This document shows positions 14,536 through 26,689 of a stretch of DNA of 64,000 nucleotides, in pieces. The position numbers and the translations under genes are program-made. How positions within the stretch are numbered: position 1 is the stretch's first letter; each line of letters opens with the position of its first letter. The stretch spans positions 19,003,395 through 19,067,394 of the forward strand of contig OX336345.1 in assembly GCA_946902875.1 (NCBI GenBank). The letters run 5' to 3'. The notes beneath the pieces are model-generated. The model saw only the letters and a list, made by a program, of their open reading frames with translations, was not told where the DNA came from and did no database searches. This DNA comes from Nematopogon swammerdamellus. Lineage: Eukaryota > Arthropoda > Insecta > Lepidoptera > Adelidae.

Positions 14536-14697
14536 CCTTGGAAGGGAATCGGTTTAAATTTAGTGCCATAGTAATAGACAGTGATCCAAAGGAATCCTCG
14601 AAAAAAAATTGGGCTGCCTTGGAAGGGAATCGGTTTAAATTTTCTGCCATACAGATAGATATTGATTCAAAGGATTCCACAAAACAAATTGGGCTAC
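14536..14697 (+). repeat. Two tandem copies of an 81-bp unit in an open frame
   Basis: CCTTGGAAGGGAATCGGTTT occurs at 14536 and again at 14617. The period of 81 bp is a multiple of three, so an 82-codon frame (14487-14735) carries the peptide ALEGNRFKFSAI twice, each followed by a D-x-D-x-K-[ED]-S-[ST]-K piece. The frame has no ATG at its start and is also open on the other strand. No family was recognised. Either a small repeat-containing exon or a non-coding duplication. Confidence 0.5.
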
Positions 14698-14735
14698 GAA
14701 TCATTCACACTATGAAATCATCGGTACGAAGATAA

Positions 14736-17700
14736 TATCAGATCAACTCTCGAACATTTTTATGCCGGATCGGAACTCGGAAGGCGTCGTGTTATCTCAG
14801 CGAGATGCTAACAATGGGAGTTATTGTGCTGTTTGATTAGTGAATTACGGGCGATGGAGAAGTCGTGCCGAGCGCGTTCTTCATTGTGTCCGCCCGCCCG
14901 ACGTCTCACGGCCTGGCTCCGGCATTGCAGCGCGGCTGCCGCATCGTGTCTGGGAAACTACTGTAATAACTACGCTTTGTTACGCCTCATGATGCCCGAA
15001 CACGCAGCCGCGCGTCTCTCGACAACCGAGACAATAGCACGTCTCGAATTGTATAATTGTACGTTGTCAATATTGTGACTGATTAGATCCAGTGGATCGT
15101 GCTCATTGCGACCATCGCGGCATCGTCGCTTGACCGTGAATGCTGTTTGGAGTTTGGAGTGATACGCAGCATACTTCAGATTCGCGTCAACCTTCAAAAT
15201 TATGTAAGACTGCTGCAGTCTTGTGAATCAGTACATAAAGTAATTATTCTCGCGCCGGTCAGTCTGTCTAGCTAGATCCAATTCCGCATTAGCTCTTGAC
15301 ATTCCGCGAGTGTAATGTCAGGCTCAGGTTGGTGCAGCAAACTTGTGGTGGTTGGTTGTGGGCTGTGGCGTGAGCGTGGCGGGTGATGTGGCGTGCGTTG
15401 AGCGCGGAGACGGGGCGGCGCGGCGGAGAGCGCAAACAAAGCGTTTGCGGACACAGCGCGCCAGCGGGCGTAAGCTCAAAGCAACTCAAAGTGCTCTAAT
15501 GTAGGTATAGCTATATTGTATTGTGCAGTGCGCCGCCGCCGCTTTGTTCTGCGGTCAGGTTTATAGTTCCTTGACTCCCCGCGGCCGACCGTTCGCCACA
15601 CAATGCCCACATCCACACGCTGCTGTTTCCTCATCCACGTCACAACTAACGTCCACCTTGCTCCAGTGCTTTTCGTGTGCTGCACGCACTTTGATTTGTT
15701 AAAAACCTGCTTCCAGTATGCATGCCTACAGTAGAATTATCGTTTTCTTGATAAAATCGTAAATCTTTGATAGGTGTCTAACCGCCGCGCCGTCGCGCCG
15801 CCGGCCTGCACGTAGCTTTTCATGTCAGTTGTCACCTTCACAAATTGCTCAAGCGGGTCGAGCTCGAGCTTCGAGCTGCGGCTCTATTCACACATGATTA
15901 TAGTGGAATTGATGACTGTCCAAACGTAACGTGATATTAACAACCGACGACGACGTCTAAACACCGGTTTCCATTCACTGGATATTGCATGTTTACTTTG
16001 AGTCAAACTGCTCAACCGACTTGTCCAATTATAATGTGCAAATGAGCCGTTAGTGCCATTGAACATATTCTGCGAGAATTCTCTCATGACCTCGTTTATG
16101 AAGAAGAAACAATTCTTAGCTGTCACTCAGTCATCGCCCTGCATAATGCAACAATGAAGGAAGTCCACGCTTCGCGAGCAGAGCGTGTGTACGGCGGCGG
16201 AGCTTAGCAGTTGGAAACGCGCCCGCGTTCGTGCAGAAGGCAGCGCTCATGCAATCGTCTCATTTCACATCATTACCGAGACTTTCGTTCGTCACGAGCT
16301 GCGCCGAGTCTCGCCTGACCGTTCGGCGTCGTTAGCCGCGGGCCGGCACAACTGTGTATGCACCGCCCCCCGTACTCCGTACCTCCGCAGCGAACCACAC
16401 CATCCGCCCACTCTGCCGCCATGACAGCACGTGAGACTGGCGAGAAATGGCTGCATTGTACCTACATAGCTACCTCGTCTGTGTATATCAACCGCGGTCG
16501 TAAAGCCTTCCTTTCGTGCGTGGGTTCTCCCCCGTGCATGCAGTGCATAGTATGCACACCGTGGTTAAATGTTGTATCTAGCTAGACAGACATGCCATTA
16601 AATATTGCGATGCATATAATATGAACATTCAGTACACGTATGTATGTATTTATGTACTTAATTCATTGACGAAATTGTACAAACAACCCAGTTTATCCAA
16701 TCTTGTTTTAAGGCCAGTGGACGAAGTAACTATTGTAATCAGTGCCAGTGGTAGTGGTTTGTGCCAAAAAGGCACCAATCACTGTTGACGACACGCCAGT
16801 CGCCACGTACAAGCGACGACGTTCCTATGGCTAATGAACGAATGAGTCTCCAATTTTCCCATAGCTAGAATGCATCGTAGGTACCGATGATGCCACGCGA
16901 GCACGATGCTTACGAAGTAGACATGCACGGTCGCAGCACGGAATGTGGAGCGGAGCAGAATATCGAGCAGGCTGGGGACACCAGTCCGTGAATACTTAAT
17001 AGCCTGCGCGGCGCCGCCCGCCGCCGCTCTGTGTGGCGTGACACTCGACAAACACGGACAGACTATCGTAAATCTCTCGTGCATACCTACGTGCATACTT
17101 GTTCCTTCCTACATCCAAGTAATTCACTCAACCCGTTGCTGGATATTGTAGCTACGCAGTTGAAAGAAGTAAGAGTAGACATCCAGTCTTTAATGGTCCG
17201 TCAAATTGAAATCGTAAACTTCTTTTTCGCCAGCTCGTCCAAGCTGGTGGATGGTGAAGTGGGCGTGCACGCTGCTCGCACTGTACGATAAGTAGTCACG
17301 GCTCGGGACGAGCGAGACGCTGCTCCGAGGAGCCCCGCGCGGGTCGGCGAAATTGCTGCAATAATGGCATGCGAAAAGTCGTGTCGATCGTGCGGCGGTT
17401 ATGACGAGGAATTCACGACTCGCGGCCGCTCCGATTTCCTCATCAATTATGCATGAATGTGAGTTATTCCGGTGTTTACTCCGGCGGAGATAACCATTTA
17501 TTGTGCTGCGCGGCTTCTGACATTTGATCGTCGGGACCGGTTCCGCGCTGAGCGCACTCGGATGACGAAATAGCTCGCCGCGGCTGCGGTTCGCGCTGCC
17601 GCCTTTTCCTCTCATTAAAACTGCCTCCTCCGCCCCGAGCCGCTCGTAGGCACTTATTATTCTACGGCCGTGTCTTCACATTAAAGAAGCCCGAGCTATA

Positions 17701-20127
17701 AATTAAGCCGTTTTGGTTTTATTGCGTGGGCAGTTGAGTTAACGCGTGTGGTTAACGGACACCGTCATTGCAGTCATCGGCTATTTGGGAAACTGAAAGT
17801 CATGCGGAGGTCGTGTTGTCTGTATTGTTTTTATCCTACGGCTTTGTCGTCATATCTTTTTTGTGGAGGTCATTGATTAAGAACTCAATATTAGTAGAAC
17901 CGATTACAGTTACACCTACCGTGTAATGAATGAATGATCCCTTCACCTGAGTGAGCATGTGTGTTCATCAGGCAGCTCCAGTGGGATCGACTTGAATGAT
18001 CAGCAAAATATCTCGGCGTTTTCTCAAGCCAATTACCTGGCGGATGATTACGTGTGCGGTGCGCTCCACATGCGCCAGGTAATCAAGCGGCACATTCCTG
18101 CATTCGCTCTCACGGGGCTAATCTGTCGCTTATCTGTCCGGAAACTTGACAAACATCGCGCCAGCACATATACTTGGAAAAGGAGAGGGAGAACAAACGC
18201 GCACCGACCGGAGATAACAAAATGGCGGACACCGACGTTCGCCACTAGGCACTGGCGCAGTCGTTCGCTTAACCAACCATATCCATTCATTTCCACTCCA
18301 CCTGTGCTACACTGAGATACCGGTTCACGTTGCGTAGTGTGTGAGTGCACTTCTTGTTCAAATTTGTTGTCCAATATTATTACATTTTACTCATTACTTC
18401 TGTACAAACTTCTCTCATACATAATACACTGTCCTGTTTGGCATCTCCACTCCACAAAGGTGGAGTGGACCATTGATAAGGTAGCGTGGTTGTTTTTTTT
18501 TAAACCTGGAAGGTTGTAATCGCCGAGTTCGTTCAGTAATCTACATACTGTTCTACATACTTTAGTGTAGATATAATTCTTCAATGTTCTAACCTGGGTC
18601 TTACTTAATTTTCCTTTCTCATTCGCTCTCATTAAGGCACTAATTCCGGGTGCACAGAACACAGATTACTAGATGTTTTGACTATATAACGTTTCTAATT
18701 TGACCAAGTTCGCAATATTTGTTGTTTTGTACCTACCTTATTTGATATTCAAGCAGTCATCCGGTGGCGAGGCTAATCGGATGCGGGTTGCGTCTTTGAA
18801 TAAATCAATAATAAGCTACTAATTATTTTGTTTGTCTGTCACAGGACGATGATCTCTAGAAACTTGTGTTAACGTTTGGGATTATTATAGAGAGCCAGGA
18901 TTCTTAACCTTTTCACATTCACGATATCTTTGAACGAAAATTTGATGTTCACCAAAATGAATCAAAAGAGCAGAATCATCATGAAAAGTGGTTCGTTTAT
19001 CAAGGTGCTAACGTACCGACGACTGCCTACGCGTAGGGAGGGTGCGACGCGACGGGTAGTACATAAGAGGTTCACTCTTGGCCGGTTTTTCCGGTTAGGT
19101 TAAATAGATAAACTCGAATTTGTTAGGGAAACATTGAGGGAAGTGAGCTCGCTATGATTAGAGTTGTTATCGGCAGGAAAACGCACTCGGTCGCTGTTTG
19201 CCTGATAGCGGCTCGCTATCTACGTGTAGAGAGGTTAATCTTTCGTATCGAAATGTTTGCACAGCTTTACCTATCTCTCCGTCGCCGCCGCGTCGTCGCC
19301 GTCATTTATATTTATCTGCCACATTTTTGCCCGTTACTTAACGACTCATTCTATTCTAACATGCTTTTCGTCCGTTTATATTACGTACTTACCTACAATG
19401 TTACTGCTACTCACCATTTTGAGGATAAAGGGTCACAGACACACACTACGGCGGATGTCCTGTGTGACTGGTTTCCTTCTGTGAAACTCGGCGATAAAAT
19501 TGACCGCAGGAATGTATCTCTCGTCAATTAGGTACTTGCTACTGGCAATAATGGTTATTAACTTTATTTGTTAATTTGTTAGCGTGTTGAATTAATAGCA
19601 TATAGGTAACCTAACCTAAACTATCCACAGTTCTATAACAATAATTTCTACCGTGAAACCTCGATTGACTCACGGCGGATGCGAACTATATTTTGATTCT
19701 ACATTTCAAAAAGTGTTTATTAGTTAGGCACATACAGGATTACATAAAGAAAATGCATGAGGATAGTAACAATAATGTGCCCGCGAGATCGTGTATTCAT
19801 TAAACACTATCGCCTAAACTGGCTCTAAGGCTGTTTCATAGGCGACATTGCTTGGTCAATATAAGTAGGTAGTAGCAAAATACTTGAGTGTGAGAATTGA
19901 ACATTCAATAATTAATGTACCTACAATTAAATATACTTACACACATACTTGTCCTGATATTAAGTAGGAGGAATGACAAGTCTTGATTATTATTAGTGAA
20001 GCCATGAGAATTACACATGAGTCAGTCTACGTGAAGTTGAAGTGAGATCTGTCATACACATCTCCACAAAGAAAGAGTATAAACTAGTTCTATTGTTTAT
20101 TAATTTGAGGTCCAGTTGAATTCGTCA
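14736..20127. other. Non-coding region without a recognised gene
   Basis: GC-rich islands lie near 14860-15030, 15330-15480, 16180-16430, 16980-17040, 17270-17640 and 18040-18240 (with AAAATGGCGGAC at about 18219). Open frames reach 141 codons on the minus strand at 17190-17615 but lack recognised domains and overlap frames on the other strand. Nothing else could be supported. Confidence 0.5.
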
Positions 20128-20278
20128 GCCATTTGCTTCGCCGAGTCATCAGGTTATTCTGTCGCGCGCGGTCTCGTATCATCCATCGCCATTTGCTTCA
20201 CATCACCGTCATCCGCCATTTGCATGTGCGCCGCGCTGCTTCCGACATTGCGTTTGCGTTAGCTCAGCCGCCATTGGC
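20128..20278. promoter_or_regulatory. Cluster of four GCCATT motifs
   Basis: GCCATTTGC occurs at 20128, 20188 and 20215, and GCCATTGGC at 20270, all in one orientation. GCCAT is the core of the YY1/Pho site, and ATTTGCAT at 20218 is octamer-like. Similar AAAATGGCGG or GCCAT sites stand at about 2015, 11718, 18219, 23803, 37364 and 45685. A Polycomb-type or enhancer element is plausible; there is no direct evidence of function. Confidence 0.3.
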
Positions 20279-20381
20279 ATATCGACTCGATCGAGCGCGT
20301 TGCGTTGTCATTAGTTCACTCAACTCACAGTTCACGGCAATGCGAAGAGTCTGTTGTTGGAAGCTAGTAGCAGAAAAAACC

Positions 20382-20860
20382 GGCCAAGTGCGAGACGCAC
20401 TCGCGCACCGAGGGCTCCGTACCATCACGTAATTGGCCGGTGTTTATATTTGTTATACTTTGGAGTTTGCACTATAATTACACCAAGTTTAACGCTTACA
20501 ATATTAAAATTTTTACAATAGTTTTTTACTATGAATTTTTAACTTTTTCTTTTTTTTTATTATTATTTCTATTCGCATTATTATTCATATATGCGCCATA
20601 ATAATGCGTATTCTGAAATATCAACCGACTACCTATTACGGTTCAAAAGAAAAGGCCTAGGACGGACGGAAAAAGGAAAAACGAAAAAATGTTGGGGTCC
20701 CTATACAAGAAACATGCTAAAAATCTATTAGTACATATTCACGCTACCTACTAAATAATATATGGCGCCACAGGTACTTTGCATTGCAGACAGACAGAAG
20801 ATATGTTTTTTTGACACGTATGGTATAGCTGATCTACGGACGGAACCCTCCGTGTGTGAG
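20382..20860 (+). repeat. 'CCGGCCAAGTGCGAG' dispersed repeat
   Basis: The opening AAAACCGGCCAAGTGCGAG and the later ACGGAACCCTCC near 20840 are hallmark ends of a repeat family that is very common in lepidopteran genomes. A related 3' piece (CGTTACGGAACCCTATAACC) lies at about 56713-56732. The segment has a poly-T-rich middle and no coding capacity. Confidence 0.6.
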
Positions 20861-22129
20861 TAAAACTCACACTTCACCGATTCTTTATAATTTTATTCTC
20901 GGAAGTTTAGAAAAGACTTGCCGGTTTGTATAAACATTGGAAATTCCGAATCCTAATTTCACCTCGCAATGTCACAGAGCCCGCACGCACGGCGCGAGCA
21001 TATCGCCACAATATGCAAAGTGGTCCGTGACTTCGTGCCAGATCTGCCATTCTATTTACTTATCATATCACCGCTAAATATACCTATATATACATACAAC
21101 CCGCACATATACACACACACACTGACGCGCACGCGCGCGGCATGTAATTGTAAACACGAGGTGATGCGTTTCGTTCGTTCGTAATAGTCAATTTATTTCC
21201 AGTCTGTATTCGCGCGTTCGCAAAAGACAAAGATTGTTTTAGTGAAGTAAGGTATGCATGTACCTACCATTTGAGGACGGAGGAGGTTAACAAAATAAAG
21301 GCACTCCCGTTACATTCTTGCTGTGTCGATAACGCCGACACGAACACGGAGGAGGCGAGCAGACGATCGTACCCCCTCCTCCCCTTCTTTCCACTCCTCC
21401 GCCCCCCCTCGTTGCGTCTCGCTCGTCCGACATGCGAACTCGCGAGGCAAACAATGAAATTCCAGTGCGAATGTGAAATTGTGTGAACCTTCGGCAACGA
21501 TGACGGCAGAATATAATTTTCACTAGGCATCTTTTAGTGCATGTTTTACCTACCTACCTATCTATCTATCTATCAATGTTGATATTTCATTATTTTATTC
21601 CCCACTTATATATAAAGCAAGGTGCCGTGTACTGTCGTAGGGCAGGTACTGACTGTCCACTGTCCACTGTAGCGAATGTTCACTATTGTTTGACCTTATA
21701 CTTGAATAACCTTTATACGCGAAGTTTGATGATAACTGAACTAAAAGTTTTTGTTTTTCAGTAAGATAACAGTATAAATAGATAACAGTATAAATATTTG
21801 AGAACTGGCCAACTCGTATAAGAATAGTCACAGAAATAATATAATTTCCAACGATTGGCTTTGATATCTCAGCTGTGCTTTAGTGGCCTTTGAAAAGGAA
21901 ACATGATAGTGATATAACGAGGCTATTTCTATACCGAGCGAGACGGAGATAAATAAGTTTATCTACCAACAGCCGGGCGAGATAATGCCGCACTCGAGAA
22001 TTTTCTCAGAGGCGGTACATAATGCCAGGTAGTCGGCAGGTAAGTACATAATATATATATACATAGATACATACACACCTATTTAGTACGTAAGTACAGT
22101 CGCGGCGGTAAATATTGTGTGCGTCGGGC

Positions 22130-22167
22130 CTTTGGAGAGAGACAATCCGGATTGTCTCTTTCTAAAG
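22130..22167. repeat. Long near-perfect palindrome
   Basis: CTTTGGAGAGAGACAATCC is followed directly by GGATTGTCTCTTTCTAAAG. The two 19-base arms pair with about two mismatches and no loop. It could be a cruciform or binding palindrome. The absence of a loop makes a microRNA precursor unlikely. Confidence 0.6.
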
Positions 22168-22330
22168 ATCGAAGTGCATTATTTACTGCTGCTGCGTACG
22201 AAACCTTGAATAGGTGCTTGCGCGCAGGATACCAGATACATAGACCTAATAGGTACCTCGAATAAATAGAGTTGGTCGGGGTCTCATACAAAATCACTCA
22301 CAAATTTGCCCCACGATAGGTGTTGTTGAC

Positions 22331-22612
22331 ATTTTTGTTTTTGTGGCACTTGTGTGAACGTGACCTTAGTTTTTTTTTTGTTTTTGTGGCACTTGTGTGA
22401 ACGTGACCTTAGTTTTTTTGTTTTTGTGACACTTGTGTGAACGTGACCTTAGTTTTTTTGTTTTTGTGGCACTTGTTTGAACGTGACCTTAGTTTTTTGT
22501 TTTTGTGGCACTTGTGTGAACGTGACCTTAGTTTTTTGTTTTTGTGGCACTTGTGTGAACGTGACCTTAGTTTTTTTGTTTTTGTGGCACTTGTGTGAAC
22601 GTAATCTTTGTT
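22331..22612 (+). repeat. Tandem array, ~38-bp unit, seven copies
   Basis: The unit is a T-run plus GTTTTTGTGGCACTTGTG followed by TGAACGTGACCTTAG. Copies differ mainly in T-run length and single substitutions; the last one decays to GAACGTAATCTTTG. Each intact unit holds TGACCT, which is AGGTCA on the other strand, a nuclear-receptor half-site. Confidence 0.9.
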
Positions 22613-22619
22613 TTTTTCC

Positions 22620-23060
22620 GATCATGTACTAATCTAATTATGCGATTGCCAAATACCTGCGCATTACCTATAGGTAGGTACCTCCAATGACTAATACTAG
22701 ACGTGTCACTAGTAAAATGGGTACAATTTGAGTGCTTGCTAGTGGCATTTCCCGAGGAACCTTTTTACGAAGACAAGAATCTTTAATTAATCATACGTAG
22801 CTAGAGGTAGGTACCTACATACACTGAATGGTTACGTACTCATCTAATTTGTCATTTAGCTGCGCATAGTACCACAGATTACTTAATAGTTACTTCGTAT
22901 AGTACGCAGAATTAGCCGCACTGAGTACAAGAATCATGTCATCATGAGAGAAACAATTCAAAACACTTCCAGAGAATTTACAGTCAACCATGTAAGTACA
23001 TAGTAGGTACATTTTCATATTTCCCAGAAAGCGCGTACAGTACCTACACCAGACACCACC

Positions 23061-23092
<32 letters not shown>

Positions 23093-24189
23093 GAGACACA
23101 TCGACGACAAGATAAGCAAGCGAGAACATGACGTAAATACGACAATATCTCATTAATTCACCAAAAACAAATAACACATAATATACACATTCTCGGCGGC
23201 AATGTGATGATCACAGATAGCAACTCTGAATAAATACACTTTGAAGGTCGGAATGATTTTCCTGCGTTAGCGTGGCATGACAACCCGACTTCGTGATTTG
23301 CGGTTTCTTGAAGCTCGTATGGGGGAACAAACGGAGATACCTGGCAACACCCATTATACGATAACAATAGCATCTTCCACTTCCAATTAGATGACTAATG
23401 GACACTGACCACGCGTATAGTCGAAGTGTGGCCAATATTTTTTTTTATCGTGACGTGTGCAACCAACCCTGTAACATATTCTAGTCATTCTACATTTAGG
23501 TAGGTAGGTACTACAATAACGCCTTTACTTTGTCATCGACCGCAGTATTCCAATCCCGTATTCCCAGCGATTGTTTTCAGTGTCACGCTGATTCTTACTC
23601 ACTTACTAGGTAGGGACAACTCACCTTGAGCGGTAAATACGGTACCTACTACCCAAGTATGGTTCTACCGCAAAATTATTCCCCCGCCAGCCCGCCGTAT
23701 TTCATTCGTGCAAACTGACAGCTAACTTCAGTCAGCGGCAGCACTTTCACGAGTTTCACGGTGTCATTCACCGTGGCGAGCGACATAACATAACACGCGT
23801 TCAAAATGGCGGACGGCAACGCGAACAAGCGGAGTCAGTCGGTCGTCCGTGTCGGTCAGATCAGCGGAATTTCTGAAATCCGATATGCTGACACTGTGCC
23901 ATTTTGCTGACAAGCTGACTGCGCTCAGTGTTGTAAACGTGAACGGCGCCATAGCGATGCATTATTGTGAGAACTAAACGCGTGGTTCAATTTTGTAACG
24001 GAATAATTTATTTGATTGGTCTTCACAATGTTTGAAACACCGAGCTGTGGCGTTAATAATAAACAGTACACAATTAGACAAGGAAATCAATATCAAACTT
24101 CACGGTCCGAAAAGGGAACACGAATGAGCATTTGAGACTATTGAACTGTTTGGCTGCTCCCTAATCTGTGCTATTGGGAATTGATTGGG
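22620..24189. other. Non-coding region with (CA)n tract and TACCTA motifs
   Basis: A CA microsatellite lies at about 23063-23090. TAGGTACCTACC-type motifs are common throughout. CAAAATGGCGGACGG lies at about 23803. No coding sequence was recognised. Confidence 0.5.
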
Positions 24190-24238
24190 AACTTGTAAGA
24201 TAATATTATCTCCGCAGATAGGTATTATCTTACAAGTT
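24190..24238. repeat. Hairpin, 21-bp arms
   Basis: ACTTGTAAGATAATATTATCT and AGATAGGTATTATCTTACAAGT flank a CCGC loop. The arms pair with about one bulge. It sits just 5' of the hAT remnant and may belong to that element; a small-RNA hairpin is a weaker option. Confidence 0.55.
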
Positions 24239-24239
24239 A

Positions 24240-24475
24240 TTAAGTTATATATGCATATCCATTGCATATCTACTTTCTGTTGCCACCTCAGCAATTACAG
24301 AAAGAGTGTTTTCTGTGATGAATGCGAAGTGGCGGGACGACAGAAATAGAGCTTCATCAAATTTACTAAAAACGAGCTCCTATTTTTTTTTATTTTGATT
24401 TCAAATGTAGTGAGGCTTAGGAAGTCTTTAAAAAAGATGATAAATTTATGAGTTCCGCGAGGAGCACACAAAAAT
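24240..24475 (+). pseudogene. hAT transposase C-terminal remnant
   Basis: Reading + from about 24255 gives SVATSAITERVFSVMNAKWR and then DDRNRASSNLL. This is the hAT-type dimerisation segment (T/S-x-x-x-ERVFS-x-x). The frame degenerates after about 24384, where stops enter; a further piece with KKDDKFMSSARSTQKYAF-like residues follows in another frame. Only the C-terminus remains, with no catalytic core upstream. A dead fragment. Confidence 0.7.
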
Positions 24476-24479
24476 ATGC

Positions 24480-25080
24480 ATTTAAAACATTAAAAAAATA
24501 AATAAAATACTGTCCATTTTTCTAAAATACTATTTAATTTCCTTTCCCGACCTTAATATACTTTTTTCCGTGAATAAAAAGTTGGCAACCCTAATCTCCA
24601 CCAACCATTGTGATCGATCATCGATATTTTATCGCGATATTATTTCACTCGATTGCATCAAGAATTGTCTTTATCAGCTGCGTTTGTTTGACATTACGAC
24701 GTAGGTAGGTACCTACGTACGCTTTGACTTTCTGTAAATGAAAACATTATGTCTGATGAGATGAGTAATATAACAATGATATAAATGATGATAAATAAAA
24801 TATTATGCTTGCTATTATTTTGCGGAACATTCACTCACGTCTGTCTGTGGCTGTTTTATCTAGGAATACTAACTTACAGTCAACTGTACTTCAAATATAA
24901 GTACTTTATTGTACACCATAAAACATGGAACACGCGAGTTTTATCAAAGCATTCTTTACAAACTAAATGGGGCGGACAATGCAGTCAAAGTAAAGTGTGA
25001 GGCATCGATTTAAGATATAAAAGCATTAAATAAATTGGTAAAATTATAGTTACTTAACATATCCTAATAAAATTTATTAG
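24480..25080. other. Non-coding AT-rich region
   Basis: No gene or well-bounded repeat was recognised. A 71-codon open frame at 24785-25000 has no recognised domain. Confidence 0.5.
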
Positions 25081-25320
25081 GATATGATAAGCGAAGTTTT
25101 CATAGTCGCGTAACGTACGTCAATATATGAATATCCTTATAACTCGAGAACCACTTTATCGATTTACATACGATTTTCAATGTTACATTCTGCCACTTAT
25201 CAAGATGGTTTTAGGCTAATAAATAATTCATAATAACGCTACGTCGTCATTGGCGGCCTGAACTGTGAGCAAAAAGCCACGCGAAGCGAAGCCGCAGGCA
25301 AAAGCTAGTTTATGTATAAA
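25081..25320 (+). repeat. RTE-like short repeat (GAACCACTTTATCG ... GCAAAAGCTAGT)
   Basis: Contains ACTCGAGAACCACTTTATCG and ends GCGAAGCCGCAGGCAAAAGC plus TAGTTT. This end is shared with a repeat at 47925-48120 and is widely seen at 3' ends of insect RTE-like or SINE-like elements. Non-coding. Confidence 0.6.
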
Positions 25321-26390
25321 TTACATAATATTATGTATAATAGACAAATATATTTTATATATTATATAATTATCTGAATAAAAGTTTCAGCAATGTAAAT
25401 TGTTCTACTATTATTACATACGTGGCCTAGTGCGGTAATAAGCACCTACCTACCTAGGCATTAATTATTATTGTAATAATATGATTTTATTACTTTAGCC
25501 ACAAGAGCCACTTTTTACATCGACCACTTTAATACTCGTATTATCCTAGAACGACTCATTCGGCTAACGTACCTACCTACTGACCGCAATATCCTTCCTT
25601 CCCGTTGTTCTCGTGATAGCATTTGACCACGTACGTGACCCTAGTTACATTATACATATACCTATGTTAGTAATCAATAATATTATGTAGATAATACTAT
25701 ACCTATTGAAATTTGATTTAAACGAGCTTCGTAAATTAAAAATGTTTAAATAATAATGTTGGTTATTTTACATAAATAATTACATAATAATATTACATCG
25801 TTATTTTAATTAAATTATACATTCGATTTGATTTGTTAACATTTGTATCCATTATACATAATATCATTTAATAAAATATTTACTTATTACACAATTTAAT
25901 AAAATAAATAAAATAAAATAAATAAATAATAAAATGAAGAAATATAAAAGCGAGTATATGCTTAGTAAATAGTACTAACATAAAAAAATAAAATAAAAAA
26001 GCCGCTATTTTAAACGTCAAATATGCCCATGTAGGCGAGTGTAGGTATAATGCGCGGGGCGGATCTGGCGTGTCGCCGCCGCAGCGGTTCGTCGTCGGTG
26101 TTCTCCCTCGCACCCGCACCGTACTTGTATAGTTTATTCGCGTGGCGGGTCGCCCGCTGCGGCGACGACACGCCGAGATCCGTCCCGGGCACTATACAAT
26201 GTTGATTTATACCTATTAAATGTCGGCTCTCCAACATAATATTTCTAATGAAAAGTCATATCTAAATAAGCATAGCAAAATAGGAGCTAATTACCTCCTA
26301 TTACCAATATCTAAACGTCGTGTAACTAACTATACCTGCTAACAAAGTAGTAAGGTTAAAATAATATAGTTTTTTTTATAAATCACCATG
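25321..26390. other. AT-rich non-coding region
   Basis: Low-complexity AATAAA/TAAAATAAA stretches (about 25900-26000) precede a small GC-rich patch at about 26050-26180. Nothing coding was recognised. Confidence 0.5.
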
Positions 26391-26395
26391 TGTTG

Positions 26396-26630
26396 CTGTG
26401 CTGAGACCAATGTTGCAGTCGATAGAGCCAAAATCACCTCTCCTCGCGAAACCACGCACAGTTAGATGCCATGCCAGCACATTTGCGGGCTGCTGCTAGG
26501 CTGTCTAGTCAATGTTTGAAGACACGCATTTTAATGGATTCAGGAAAAACACACTCGCCGGAAGACAGTTCTACACCCTAGAATAGCGGTACTACAAAAA
26601 CGATTTAGAGAACCGATTAGGTCTAGCTAT
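26396..26630 (-). pseudogene. LINE 3' fragment, decayed copy
   Basis: On the minus strand the frame NRFSKSFL...RV-stop-NCLPASVF matches the better-preserved LINE C-terminus at 48412-48815 (there RVWNCLPASVFPESF). The Trp codon is a stop here, and frameshifts follow. The downstream LINE tail (GGTTTCGCGAGGAGAGGTGA) is also shared. Confidence 0.7.
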
Positions 26631-26631
26631 G

Positions 26632-26686
26632 ACGTTATAGGTGGTGATGTAGCCAACCGTGTCAGTTTCCATAAAAAAAAAAAAGA
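26632..26686 (+). repeat. Short fragment of the 'GTAGCCAACCGTGTCAG' tail family
   Basis: GATGTAGCCAACCGTGTCAG followed by TTTCCATAAAA and an A-run. The same 3' end is found at about 50932 and 54683 (+) and, inverted, at about 54778 and 55330. Confidence 0.8.
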
Positions 26687-26689
26687 TAT

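Noticed and set aside
17190..17615. 141-codon minus-strand open frame
   Set aside because: GC-rich patch, open frames on several strands, no domain recognised.
24190..24238. microRNA precursor
   Set aside because: The loop is only 4 bases and the hairpin adjoins a transposon remnant, so a transposon origin is more likely.
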